A stretch of 64,000 nt of DNA from JAYODW01 sp038116745 (GCA_038116745.1 JAYODW010000003.1:1-64000), one strand, 5' to 3'; positions 16,899 to 25,712 are shown, counted from the first letter of the stretch. Translations and numbers: made by a program. The notes: a model not told the origin generated them from the letters alone.

Positions 16899-17939
16899 TC
16901 ACGCGCCCGCTTTAAGCCTCGGCATCACCTCGCGCGCGAAGAGCTCTACGCTGCGTCGTGTGCCCTCGACGGGTGCGCCCGGCAGGATGCCCATGAGGAC
17001 GAGGTGGGTGCAGGGTGAACGCTGCAGCATGTCGCGCAGACCCTCGTAGACAAAATCAGGGGTGCCGATAAAAGCCGGTTCGCCGAAGAAATCACCCGCC
17101 TGGTCGCGGATCATCTGCGCCGGCGTCGGGATCGCGCGTGTCGCCTGGTCGTCGTTGTTGTCATCCCCCGCCTCCGCCGCCCAGTCGCGATACAGGCTCA
17201 GCATGTGGTGCACCGGCTGCGCTGCATCCTGCCACGCCTGCGCCTGTGTCTTGGCGACATAGACCAGAACCATCTGACAGACCTGATAGGCGTCCGGATC
17301 GCGTCCGTGACGCTGCAGCGCCTCGCGATAACGCAGGCGGTGTTCGGAAGAGACGCCGGCGAGGTGACAGCCCAGGCGTGCGGCGCGATCGAGCGCCTTG
17401 TCGCCGCGCGCGCCGGCCCAGATGGGCAGCGGTTGCTGTACCGCAGGGGGCACGACCCGGGTGCCTTCGAGCTTGTGGAAACGCCCTTCGAAATCGACGG
17501 TCTCGCCGTCGAGCAGGCGGCGCAGCAGCGGCAGCTGCTCGGCGAAGCGCGCCCCGCGCTCGCGCAGGGTACGGCCCATGCCCGCGAATTCCCCGACGCG
17601 GTAGCCGAGCCCGAGGCCAAGGTCGAGACGGCCGTTGCTGATCACATCCACCGTGGCCGCGTCCTCGGCAACGCGCACGGTGTCGTGTAACGGCAGCAGC
17701 AGCACGAATGTGCCGATGCGCAGGGTGGTCGTCTGGCGGGCAATGGCCGCCGCAATCGGCAGCAGCGAGGGCGAGTAGCCGTCATCGACGAAGTGGTGCT
17801 CGGTCAGCCAGGCGTGGTCCAGACCCAGGCTTTCCGAATAGGTGACCAGATCGAGATTCTCCCGATAGACCTCGGGCCAGGGTCGGCGGTTGAACTCGGG
17901 GTTGCGGAAAGGAAACAGGAAACCACAGTCGATGCTCAT
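16899..17939 (-). CDS. LLM-class (luciferase-like) flavin-dependent monooxygenase
   Basis: A 346-aa TIM-barrel protein of the bacterial luciferase superfamily. Visible elements: 'GLDHAWLTEHHFVDDGY' (the conserved EHH segment), 'TTLRIGTFVLLLPLHD', 'NGRLDLGLGLGYRVGEF' and 'PIWAGARGDKALDRAARLG'. It should use FMNH2 or F420H2; this family is mixed and the cofactor cannot be read here. Start ATG at 17939 follows GAGGTACCCGCG. It is the first of two LLM genes in the window (see 58266-59150). Confidence 0.85.
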   Translation of the reverse strand: MSIDCGFLFPFRNPEFNRRPWPEVYRENLDLVTYSESLGLDHAWLTEHHFVDDGYSPSLLPIAAAIARQTTTLRIGTFVLLLPLHDTVRVAEDAATVDVISNGRLDLGLGLGYRVGEFAGMGRTLRERGARFAEQLPLLRRLLDGETVDFEGRFHKLEGTRVVPPAVQQPLPIWAGARGDKALDRAARLGCHLAGVSSEHRLRYREALQRHGRDPDAYQVCQMVLVYVAKTQAQAWQDAAQPVHHMLSLYRDWAAEAGDDNNDDQATRAIPTPAQMIRDQAGDFFGEPAFIGTPDFVYEGLRDMLQRSPCTHLVLMGILPGAPVEGTRRSVELFAREVMPRLKAGA

Positions 17940-18080
17940 CGCGGGTACCTCACATTGGCGTCTGTAACGGACTGTTCAGGCGGTTGCTGCTCGTGAGGTT
18001 AGCAAACCGCCCGGCGGTCCGTCTGAGCGGATGCACAGCGTGCGCGGCCGTGAGCCCAGTATCTGAGCTGCGGCGAGGCT

Positions 18081-18482
18081 TTACCCAGGGATGAAAGGAT
18101 AGGCCTCGGCCGGCGCGCGATGGATCACGGCCCGCTCAACCGCCAGCGCACGCAGGCGGAAGTTTTCCTCCGCGCCCGGCGCAGTCGGGAGGTCCAGAAA
18201 AGACTGATGTGAGGGATACCAGGCAGCCAGCACCTCGTGCAGCGGCTGCTCCCCCGTGACCTGGCCGTAGACCGGATGGCGCCACAGTACCCGCGCGCCT
18301 ACAACCGGCAGAAAAGCCTCCAGCACGGCCATGTATTGCCGATACAGCGCGCCATCAGGAAAGCCGGCGGCCGGTGCGTAGACATTCAGATTGAGCATCA
18401 GCACCGGATGGTCGTGACCACTTTCGGCGATCTCGCGGATTCGCGAGATCTCCGCGTCATTGCGATGATTGACGTGGGACAT
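18081..18482 (-). CDS. DUF1330-like protein
   Basis: A 133-aa ferredoxin-like-fold protein. 'PVLMLNLNVYAPAAGFPDG' near the start, followed by 'YRQYMAVLEAFLPVVGARVLW' and 'YPSHQSFLDL', matches the DUF1330/dimeric alpha-beta-barrel pattern. Function unknown. The open frame extends upstream into the MBL gene end, but MSHVNHRNDAE at 18482 with GGAGG upstream is the better start. It lies downstream of, and on the same strand as, the MBL-fold gene. Confidence 0.65.
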   Translation of the reverse strand: MSHVNHRNDAEISRIREIAESGHDHPVLMLNLNVYAPAAGFPDGALYRQYMAVLEAFLPVVGARVLWRHPVYGQVTGEQPLHEVLAAWYPSHQSFLDLPTAPGAEENFRLRALAVERAVIHRAPAEAYPFIPG

Positions 18483-18522
18483 AGGCTGGTAACGCCTCCG
18501 ATGGCTGGTTAAGGGTCGATAG

Positions 18523-19242
18523 TCAGCTCGACTCCAGCGCGCTGTCGACCCAGCTGGCGAGGGCTTCAAGCTCTGCTGCGCAGTCGCCGTGAAAGCACGA
18601 ACCGTGCATCACCGCCAGGCGCTCTGCGCCAAGGTCTTTCAGACTGCGGATCGTCGGCGCCGTCGCTGGCGTCAGCGCCATTGCCTTGAAGCCCTCCTCG
18701 GCGGCGATAGCCGGGCCGGCGATGCTCTGGTCGGTCAGCGCCGGAGTGTCCCCCAGCTGGGTAAACAGATCGCCAGTGAACAGCGTGCGGGTGGTTTCCT
18801 CGAAAATCAGGCCCGACTCCCAGGCGTGGGGCACGTGCGGCGTGTCGAGATAGCGCACCCGCTTGCCGCCGATATCGAGAACTTCCTGGTGGGCGAGCGG
18901 TCGTGGTGGCCGGTCGGCCAGGTCGTTCAACGACACCATGCAGGCGAGCCCGCCGTGCACGATCTGCGCGTGCGGCGCTGCCTCAAGCCAGGCATTCATG
19001 GAGCCGCATTCGTCTGACTCGACGTGACCGAAGGAGATCCAGCGCAGCGCTGCAAGCGGCACAATGCTCGCAGCGGCGGCCGACACGAGCGGAAACAGCG
19101 CGCGTCCGCCGCAGTGAAACAGGAAGGGTTCATCCGCACGAATTAGGTACTGATTGAAGGTGAATCCAACCGGCGGCAGGTCCGGGGTGAAGGTCGACAG
19201 GCGGAATATGTCGTCGGCGATTTCGTCTATGCGGGTCTGCAT
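18523..19242 (-). CDS. MBL-fold metallo-hydrolase with flavodiiron-type di-iron motif
   Basis: A 239-aa metallo-beta-lactamase-fold protein. Instead of HxHxDH it has H-V-E-S-D (in 'FGHVESDECGSMN'), the HxExD form found in flavodiiron proteins and ODP-type oxygen sensors. Further ligands appear as 'DTPHVPHAWE', 'LFTGDLF' and the late 'VMHGSCF'. It probably binds two iron ions and reacts with O2 or NO, or serves as a sensor; no flavodoxin domain is attached. I choose ATG at 19242 because GGAGA lies 8 nt upstream; the GTG at 19254 lacks a site. Confidence 0.78.
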   Translation of the reverse strand: MQTRIDEIADDIFRLSTFTPDLPPVGFTFNQYLIRADEPFLFHCGGRALFPLVSAAAASIVPLAALRWISFGHVESDECGSMNAWLEAAPHAQIVHGGLACMVSLNDLADRPPRPLAHQEVLDIGGKRVRYLDTPHVPHAWESGLIFEETTRTLFTGDLFTQLGDTPALTDQSIAGPAIAAEEGFKAMALTPATAPTIRSLKDLGAERLAVMHGSCFHGDCAAELEALASWVDSALESS

Positions 19243-19558
19243 GAGAGTCTCCACGCTTTGGCGGGGAACGAGGCGCCCCGATTTTTTTACAAGCCCATGT
19301 GCAGTCGGGACCGGGCGCCACGCTCCCAGCCGGGGCTCTGATGCGATCAGCTTACCCCGACCTGCCGCCGGCCGGCAGACCCGGCGTGGCGGAAGCCGGA
19401 GCAGGGTGCGCAGCGCGCAGCCTTTATAGTGTGCTGACCGGTGTCGTGATGGCTTGATGCCGCAGGAAGGGCGTCAGGGACGATTTTTCTAGGCCGGATC
19501 TGAGGGTAAACGCTGGATTCTGCGCCGCAGGCGATGCACAGCAAGGAGGAACAGGCCG
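19243..19558. other. Divergent intergenic region
   Basis: About 316 bp between the MBL-fold gene (leftward) and the PQQ dehydrogenase gene (rightward). It must carry both promoters. I see no convincing open frame or strong inverted repeat; the only clear signal is AAGGAGGA at 19543-19550, the ribosome site for the dehydrogenase. Confidence 0.5.
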
Positions 19559-21778
19559 ATGGTGAGAGAAATGCAGGTCCGGCGTGCCACGCAGCCGGGC
19601 GGGGGGTGCGAACGGTCAGGCGGCACCCTGCGCCGAGTCAGTCACCGCGCTTGCTCGTCTGCGGTTAAGGGAGAACCCATACGCGCCCTGACCGCGAAAA
19701 ACGGGGCGTTGGTCTTCGCCCTGCTCGCCAGCCCGCTGCTCGCGGGCGCAGGGGAGACTTCTGCAGGTGAGGAGACTTACGCCAGAGAATGCGCCGGCTG
19801 CCATGGCGCCACGCTGGGGGGCGCCTTCGCGGCTCCGCTGTCGGGCACGGACTTCGCGGCCAAATGGGCCGCGCGCGGGCCGCAGAGCCTGTTTGCCCTG
19901 ATCCGGGAGAGCATGCCGCCGGCGCGGCCAGGTGGCCTTTCACCGCAGGCTTATCTCGATCTGACCAACCTGGTGCTCGCGCACAACGAGCTGCCGCCGC
20001 TGGGCGCTGACGTGATCGCGGGGCTGACGGCAGGTAATGCGAGCAGCGCCGCCGGTGGTTCCGAGTCCGGCGGCGCCGGCGACCCGACGGCAAACCAGGA
20101 CGCGGTTTACCGGGCAAGCCGCGCCCGTCAGGCCGCGAAGCTCGCAGCGATCACGCCGGTGGATGAGAAAACCCTGCGCGCGCCGCCGGATGCTGACTGG
20201 CTGCACTGGCGACGCACGGACGACGGTTTCGGCTTCAGTCCGCTGACGGCGATCAACCCCGCCAACGCCCACCGCCTGCAGCTCGCCTGGAGTCTGTCGC
20301 TCCCGGCAGGGACCAACCAGATCACGCCACTCGTTCACGACGGCGTGATGTTCGTGAACAGCAACGGCACGGTACAGGCGCTCGATGCGGTGAATGGCGA
20401 TCTGCTATGGAAGTTCTCTCGCGTGCCCGCACCGGTGACGCCAGCCGGACCGCCCACGACCCAGCCGCGCAATCTGGCGCTTTACGGCACCAGGCTTTTT
20501 GTCCCGACCCTGGACAACCACATGCTGGCGCTCGATGTGCGCAGCGGGAGCTTGCTCTGGGACCATCCGATCCAGGAGTCCGGCGGCGTGCTGCGCCTCA
20601 CGGGCGGCCCGCTGGTCGTGCATGACCTGGTGCTGCAGGGCGTATCCGGCTGCTCCGGTGCGGGCTACGCCGGGGGCTGCTTCATCATTGCGCTGGACGC
20701 GCAGACGGGCGCCGAGCGCTGGCGCTTCAACACCGTTGCCCATCCCGGGATGCCGGGCGGCAATACCTGGAACGGCGCACCGCTGGAGGAGCGCTTCGGG
20801 GGCTCAGTATGGGTCGCCGGGACCTACGATGCCGAGCTTGACCTGGTCTACTTCGGCACCGGCCAGACCTACCACATCACGCCGCTGATGCGGGATAACC
20901 CGAACAGCGAGGACAGCAACGACGCGCTCTATACCGACACCACCCTGGCGCTCAATCCGCGCAGCGGCGAGCTCGTCTGGCACTACCAGCACCAGGCGCG
21001 CGAGGTGTGGGACCTGGACTGGGCGTTCGAACGGACCATCCTCACCCTGCCGACCGCGTTCGGCCCGGTCAAAGCGGTGGTCACTATGGGCAAGCTCGGG
21101 ATCCTGGATGCGCTGGATGCCAGAACAGGTGCCTATCTGTCGTCGTTCGATCTCGGGCTGCAGAACCTGGTGGTCTCCATCGACAGCGAGACCGGCGCCA
21201 AGACGACCGATCCCGCGCTCGAGCCGGCGCCTGACCAACCGCGTTTCATCTGTCCCTTCCCAGGCGGGGTGCGCAGCTGGCCGGCGACGGCCTACGACCC
21301 GGCGCGCGGGCTCCTGTTCGTGTCCGCATTTGAGTCCTGCATGGAATACGTGTGGAAGCCGGGCGAGGCCTGGGATATCCAGTACACCGTTGCGCCGCAC
21401 CCGGATGCTGACGGCAATTTCGGGCGCGTGGCGGCGATCGACCTCGGCAGCGGCAAAGTCGCCTGGGAGCAGCGTCGTCGCGCCTCGCAGGCCAGCGCCA
21501 TGCTCGCGACGGCCAGCGGGCTGGTCTTCGAAGGTTCGCGCGACCGCTGGTTTCGCGCTTCCGACAGCGCGAGCGGCGAGGTGCTGTGGCAGGCGCGCCT
21601 CGACATGACGCCGAACGCGTTCCCCATCACTTACGCCAGCAGCGATGTCCAGTATGTCGCCGTCACCACCGGCGGCGGCGGCCCGGTAGACGTGTCCTGG
21701 CAGACCCTGACGCCGGAGCTTCAGAATCCCGCCGGCGCGACGACCCTGTGGGTGTTTCATCTGGGGCGGGAGCCCTGA
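19559..21778 (+). CDS. PQQ-dependent dehydrogenase with N-terminal cytochrome c domain
   Basis: A periplasmic quinoprotein of 739 aa. After a long N-terminal lead and a signal-like hydrophobic stretch (about residues 47-63), a heme-c motif CAGCH is at 78-82, with a candidate axial Met in 'RESMPPARPGG'. The rest is an eight-bladed PQQ propeller: 'DWLHWRRTDDGFGFSPL', 'VQALDAVNGDLLWKF', 'ALDARTGAYLS', and the vicinal-type 'GVSGCSGAGYAGGC' region. It should oxidise an alcohol or aldehyde and pass electrons through its own heme. The ATG at 19559 has AAGGAGGA at good spacing, but it gives a lead of about 45 residues before the signal peptide, which is unusual. In related enzymes the heme is usually C-terminal. 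Confidence 0.85.
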   Translation: MVREMQVRRATQPGGGCERSGGTLRRVSHRACSSAVKGEPIRALTAKNGALVFALLASPLLAGAGETSAGEETYARECAGCHGATLGGAFAAPLSGTDFAAKWAARGPQSLFALIRESMPPARPGGLSPQAYLDLTNLVLAHNELPPLGADVIAGLTAGNASSAAGGSESGGAGDPTANQDAVYRASRARQAAKLAAITPVDEKTLRAPPDADWLHWRRTDDGFGFSPLTAINPANAHRLQLAWSLSLPAGTNQITPLVHDGVMFVNSNGTVQALDAVNGDLLWKFSRVPAPVTPAGPPTTQPRNLALYGTRLFVPTLDNHMLALDVRSGSLLWDHPIQESGGVLRLTGGPLVVHDLVLQGVSGCSGAGYAGGCFIIALDAQTGAERWRFNTVAHPGMPGGNTWNGAPLEERFGGSVWVAGTYDAELDLVYFGTGQTYHITPLMRDNPNSEDSNDALYTDTTLALNPRSGELVWHYQHQAREVWDLDWAFERTILTLPTAFGPVKAVVTMGKLGILDALDARTGAYLSSFDLGLQNLVVSIDSETGAKTTDPALEPAPDQPRFICPFPGGVRSWPATAYDPARGLLFVSAFESCMEYVWKPGEAWDIQYTVAPHPDADGNFGRVAAIDLGSGKVAWEQRRRASQASAMLATASGLVFEGSRDRWFRASDSASGEVLWQARLDMTPNAFPITYASSDVQYVAVTTGGGGPVDVSWQTLTPELQNPAGATTLWVFHLGREP

Positions 21779-21968
21779 GGGGCGCGGAGGATGGGGTGTC
21801 ATCCGCATCGGCGGGGCTGTGCCGGACGGGTTGTAAGCCAGGGTGCAGCTCAACTGGCTGGTCACTGCCCGCGTGCGCTGCCGTCGTGCTACCGTCGCGC
21901 GTCTCACAGCAGCGGCCGCAGACGCGGCGCTATCGAAAGAGCCCGCACCGGCGGCCAGGGAGCAGCGC

Positions 21969-23693
21969 ATGATTTCACCGACCTATGATTTGAAAATCAC
22001 TGGGGGGCTGCTGGTCGACGGCTCCGGTTCACCCGGGCGCATGGGCGATCTCGGCATTCGCGACGGACGCCTGGTTGCCGTTGGTGATGCGCCCGGCAGC
22101 GCCGCACAGACCATTGCCGCCGAGGGGCGGGTCGTTGCGCCGGGATTCATCGACATCCACACGCACTACGATGCCCAGGTGATCTGGGACCGCATGCTCA
22201 CGGTCTCACCATGGCACGGCGTTACCAGCGTAGTGATGGGTAACTGCGGTTTCTCCATCGCTCCGACACGGGCTGAGCATCGCGATATCGTGGTGCGGAC
22301 GCTGGAAAACGTGGAAGGCATGACGGTTGCGGCGCTCGAGGCGGGTCTTGGCCTCGAGTGGCCCTTCGAAACCTTCCCGCAGTACCTCGATGCGCTTGCC
22401 ACGCGCGGCACGGCAATCAACGTCGCGGCACTCATCGGCCATACCGCGCTGCGCACCTACGTCATGGGCGAGGATGCAACCGAGCGCGAGGCGAGCGAGG
22501 ATGAAATAGCGACCATGCGCCGTCTCGTGCAGGAGGCGATGAGCGCTGGCGCGCTCGGTTTTGCGACCTCCAAGGCAGTGACGCATGTGGGCTACCAGGG
22601 CAAGCCCGTGCCGAGCCGCGCGGCCAGCTTTGCCGAAACCCTGGCCGTGGCCCGTGGGATCAATGACGCCGGTCGCGGCGGCGTGATCCAGGCCACCATC
22701 GGCCCCGGGCTGGCGTTTGACGAGTTCGCTGAGCTCAATCGTGCGACAGGCTGCACGGTATCGTGGACGGCGCTGCTCGCCGGTACCGCGCTGGTCGATG
22801 AGGATGCCGCCGCCCAGCTCGCGCGCTCCGAGGCTATGCAGCGCGCGGGGCTCGCTGTCATCCCACAGGTCACGGCCCGACCGCTGAATTTCGAATATCA
22901 GCTCGCCGCGCCGTTCGTGTTTGAGGCGATGCGCATGTTCCGCCCGGTTTCCGCCGCGGATCACGAAGGCAAGAAAGCCATATACCGCGACCCGGCGTTC
23001 AGAGCAGAGCTCTGGGAGCGGCTCGAACACCGTGTGCCGGCCCTGTATCGCGATGGCTTTCGCGGCACTGTGATTACCGAGGTGCCGGGGCGCCCTGAAC
23101 TGAGCGAGCGCACGCTGCTCGACTACGCTGCCGGCAGCGGACGGAACCCGGTCGAGGTCCTGTTCGACCTCGGGCTTGAGACCGATTTGAAAGCACGTTT
23201 CCGCATGCCGGTGGCTAATCACGATGAGGCACAGGTCGAGCCCTTGCTGCGGAGTCCGGCGACCGTGCTGGGCCTGTCTGACGCCGGCGCGCACGCCAGC
23301 CAGCTGTGTGACGCCTGTCTGACTACCTATCTGTTCCGGCGCTGGGTGCGGGAAAAGGGCGCTATCGCGCTGGAAGACGCGGTACGCATGGTGACCTCGC
23401 GGCCAGCGGACGTCTTCGGGATCCGCGACCGCGGGCGGTTGCTGCCCGGCCTGGCGGCTGATGTGGTGGTGTTTGATCCCGACACAATCGGCGACAGCCC
23501 GCTGCGGCGGGTCAGCGATCTGCCCGGCGGGGCCGATCGTCTGATCGCCGACGCGGTCGGTATCGATGCTGTCATTGTCAACGGTCGCCTGCTGCGACGC
23601 GACGGCGAGGACACGGTCGATCCGGCCGGTCCGCTGCCCGGCGTGGTACTGCGCAACGGACGGGACGCCGCGCATCGCGCAGCCACGCGATAG
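21969..23693 (+). CDS. N-acyl-D-amino-acid deacylase-type amidohydrolase
   Basis: A metal-dependent amidohydrolase of about 574 aa. 'GGLLVDGSGSPGRMGDLGIRDGRL' opens the beta-sandwich, 'PGFIDIHTHYDAQVIWD' gives the HxH metal site, 'GVTSVVMGNCGFSIAP' is typical of D-aminoacylases, and 'LSDAGAHASQLCD' gives the late Asp. The real substrate may be any N-acyl or cyclic amide compound. The frame opens earlier, but ATG at 21969 with GGGAG 7 nt upstream is chosen because it starts just before the first strand. It is followed 9 nt later by a CoA-transferase gene. Confidence 0.84.
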   Translation: MISPTYDLKITGGLLVDGSGSPGRMGDLGIRDGRLVAVGDAPGSAAQTIAAEGRVVAPGFIDIHTHYDAQVIWDRMLTVSPWHGVTSVVMGNCGFSIAPTRAEHRDIVVRTLENVEGMTVAALEAGLGLEWPFETFPQYLDALATRGTAINVAALIGHTALRTYVMGEDATEREASEDEIATMRRLVQEAMSAGALGFATSKAVTHVGYQGKPVPSRAASFAETLAVARGINDAGRGGVIQATIGPGLAFDEFAELNRATGCTVSWTALLAGTALVDEDAAAQLARSEAMQRAGLAVIPQVTARPLNFEYQLAAPFVFEAMRMFRPVSAADHEGKKAIYRDPAFRAELWERLEHRVPALYRDGFRGTVITEVPGRPELSERTLLDYAAGSGRNPVEVLFDLGLETDLKARFRMPVANHDEAQVEPLLRSPATVLGLSDAGAHASQLCDACLTTYLFRRWVREKGAIALEDAVRMVTSRPADVFGIRDRGRLLPGLAADVVVFDPDTIGDSPLRRVSDLPGGADRLIADAVGIDAVIVNGRLLRRDGEDTVDPAGPLPGVVLRNGRDAAHRAATR

Positions 23694-23702
23694 AGCACAG
23701 TC

Positions 23703-24947
23703 ATGGCCCAATCTTCAGATTCGGATGCGGCGGCACCCGATGAGCGCCCGCTAGCCGGTGTGCGCGTGCTGGCGGTTGAGAACTTCGTGGCGGCGCCCTT
23801 CGCCACCATGTGGTTCGCCGATGCTGGTGCCGAGGTCGTCAAGATCGAGCATCCGGAGCACGGCGACCTGTCGCGCGGGACAAACCCGCGGCGCGCGGAT
23901 GCGGACGGCGTCGAGCACGGGCTTGCGTTCCTGCGGACCAATCGCAACAAGCAGAGCCTGACGCTCGATCTCAAAAGCGAGGAAGGCAGGCGTCTGTTCT
24001 GCGCGCTGGCCGCGCAGGCGGACGTCGTCGTGGAGAACCTGCGTGCCGGAGCGATGGATAAGCTCGGGCTCGGCTGGACAACGCTGCAGGCGCTGAACCC
24101 GCGCCTGATTTATGTCGCTATCTCGGGCTTCGGTCACGAGGATACCGGCGCAAGCCCCTACACCCACTATCCGGCGTTCGACATCGTGGGCCAGGCCATG
24201 AGCGGTCTGATGTACCGCCCCGAGCGCCCGGACGAGCGGCCGGTTTACCTGGGCTTTTCGTTGAGCGATATCCACACCGGCATCGTGGCCGGCCAGGGCG
24301 CGCTGATGGCGCTGTTTCAGCGTGAGCGCACCGGTAAGGGCCAGAAGGTGGACGTGTCGCTGTATGACGCGAGCCTGGTGCTGAACGAAATCTCGGTGGC
24401 CATGTATTCGGTGTTCCAACGCCGCCCGGCTTCCGGGCTGCACGGCGTAACCGCCCCGTTCGGCGCCTATCGCACGCGCGACGGCTTCATCGTCATTGCC
24501 GTGGTCGGGGAGCCTATCTGGCGCCGTTTCTGTGCGGCCATCGGCCAGCCGGAGCTGGTCGACGATGAACGCTTTGCCGACGGCATGTCGCGCCACGCCA
24601 ATCTTGCAGCGCTCAACGCGGCCATCGAACCATGGCTTGCCGCGCGCACCCGAACGGAGGCTGTCGAGGCGCTGATCGCCGGCGGCGTGCCGGCGGCCCT
24701 GGTCAATGAGGTCGATGACGTGTTCACCTGCCCGCACGTGGCCGCACACGACATGCTGGTTGAGTTCGACGACCCGGTATGGGGTGGAGTTTCGGTTCCC
24801 GCCAATCCGATCCGCATGAGCGGCAGCGCCGCGCCGCGCCGCGACCTGCCGCCGCGACTCGGTGAGCACACGGCGACGGTACTCGCGCGCTGGCTTGATA
24901 TGAGCGCGGAGGAGGTGGCGGCGCTCAAGGAACGGGGGATCGTCTGA
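23703..24947 (+). CDS. Family III CoA-transferase (CaiB/BaiF)
   Basis: A 414-aa CoA-transferase. 'PLAGVRVLAVENFVAAPFAT' at the N-terminus, 'DAGAEVVKIEHPEHGD', 'RNKQSLTLDLKSEEG' and 'YTHYPAFDIVGQAMSG' (the Asp that carries the acyl group) are all family hallmarks. It activates a carboxylic acid by moving CoA from an acyl-CoA donor. It lies 9 nt behind the amidohydrolase gene and likely shares its transcript. The acid substrate is unknown. Confidence 0.88.
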   Translation: MAQSSDSDAAAPDERPLAGVRVLAVENFVAAPFATMWFADAGAEVVKIEHPEHGDLSRGTNPRRADADGVEHGLAFLRTNRNKQSLTLDLKSEEGRRLFCALAAQADVVVENLRAGAMDKLGLGWTTLQALNPRLIYVAISGFGHEDTGASPYTHYPAFDIVGQAMSGLMYRPERPDERPVYLGFSLSDIHTGIVAGQGALMALFQRERTGKGQKVDVSLYDASLVLNEISVAMYSVFQRRPASGLHGVTAPFGAYRTRDGFIVIAVVGEPIWRRFCAAIGQPELVDDERFADGMSRHANLAALNAAIEPWLAARTRTEAVEALIAGGVPAALVNEVDDVFTCPHVAAHDMLVEFDDPVWGGVSVPANPIRMSGSAAPRRDLPPRLGEHTATVLARWLDMSAEEVAALKERGIV

Positions 24948-25056
24948 CGCCGGAACGCGTCGGGCCCGCCCCGGTGGTGGAGTGATTGCAAGGCCTGCGA
25001 CCGCGCCCGGTGCTGGCGTCGGGCTGGTCGCAGGCGAGCAGACGGGTGTCGTCGAG

Positions 25057-25614
25057 CTAAGCGTCTTTCGGCTGCAGTGGACAGGTGCCGCCGATCTCAA
25101 GACCGAGCACATGAACCAGGCGGCCATAGCCGACGAAGGTCATGATCCGGATCCCCAGATCGATGATCTCCTGCTCGGTGAACTGCGTGCGCAGTTCGTC
25201 GAAGAGTTCGTCGTTGGCGCTGTGGTGATTGCCGGCGAGTACTTCGGCATAGCGGATGGCGGCTTTTTCACGCGCGTCCAGCAGGGTGCTCTCGCGGTAG
25301 CGCGGGATCTCGGCGATCTTTTCTTCCGTCAGGCCTTCCTGCCTCGCGACCGCGAGGCGGGCGTTGCGTCAGAGATGGCAGTTGTTTTTCTGCGCCACCA
25401 TCAGGCGGGCGAGCTCGGTGATAACGCCGTCGACCTTACCGCGGGTCTGCAGCTCGAGTTCGAAGTAGTAGTCGATGAATTTTCTGAAGACCTCGGGGGC
25501 GTGGGCAAAGACCTGAACGAAGCCGGAGCCGCCGAGTTCCTCGTCGTAGGCGTGCATGACGTCCTGGAGGTATTCGGGCACCTGCTCAAAGGGGACGGGA
25601 CTGATGCGGGACAT
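25057..25614 (-). CDS. Candidate selenoprotein: AhpD-fold carboxymuconolactone decarboxylase family, in-frame TGA at residue 82
   Basis: Read leftward from ATG 25614 (GGAG 9 nt upstream), 81 codons encode the N-terminal half of a CMD/AhpD-fold protein, starting MSRISPVPFEQVPE and ending KNNCHL, then TGA at 25371-25369. The same frame continues for 103 more sense codons to TAG at 25059-25057. That part begins RNARLAVARQEGLTEEKI, contains 'DAREKAAIRYAEVL' and 'IIDLGIRIMTFVGYGRLVHVL', and ends GTCPLQPKDA. Together the halves form one normal-length family member (185 residues). The family's redox site is CxxC on a helix; here it reads C79-H-L-TGA-R-N, so TGA occupies the second Cys position. A hairpin with a GGUC loop follows the TGA (separate entry). 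I infer selenocysteine insertion, giving a CxxU thiol peroxidase or reductase. The alternatives are a nonsense mutation or a sequencing error. It is the last gene of a minus-strand group after a phytanoyl-CoA dioxygenase-like gene. Confidence 0.8.
25341..25371 (-). promoter_or_regulatory. Candidate bacterial SECIS element just after the in-frame TGA
   Basis: In mRNA sense, counting the U of UGA as 1, nucleotides 14-20 (GCCUCGC) pair perfectly with 25-31 (GCGAGGC) around the loop GGUC (21-24). Two further C-G pairs (11-34, 12-33) are possible across one mismatch. From memory, the E. coli fdhF SECIS also has a GGUC apical loop, at 22-25 after its UGA, and needs G and U in the loop for SelB binding. 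A U at position 17 is present here too, but paired. The stem lies within codons for ARLAVARQ, so coding constraint and high GC could also yield it by chance. Confidence 0.65.
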
Positions 25615-25712
25615 GAGCGCTTTCTCCGTGTGTGAGACCGGCAGCCGACGCTACCACGACGCTGGCAGGAGAGACAGCTGGTCGAGCGCGTCCGGCTGCA
25701 GCGCGGCGACCT

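Noticed and set aside
22206..23711. Open frame of 501 codons on the minus strand
   Set aside because: Antisense shadow of the amidohydrolase gene; His/Arg/Gln-rich translation without domains.
23751..25127. Open frame of 458 codons on the minus strand
   Set aside because: Antisense shadow of the CoA-transferase gene, with no recognisable motif.
25057..25614. Calling the CMD-family gene a simple pseudogene truncated at residue 81
   Set aside because: The downstream 103 codons keep clear family sequence with no other stop or frameshift, the TGA is exactly at a redox Cys position, and a SECIS-like hairpin follows. A mutation or read error is still possible.
24982..25635. Open frame of 217 codons on the plus strand
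   Set aside because: It is antisense to the CMD-family gene. The translation is low-complexity in Val, Gly and Asp with no domain, and it exists because the minus-strand gene keeps high GC at third positions.
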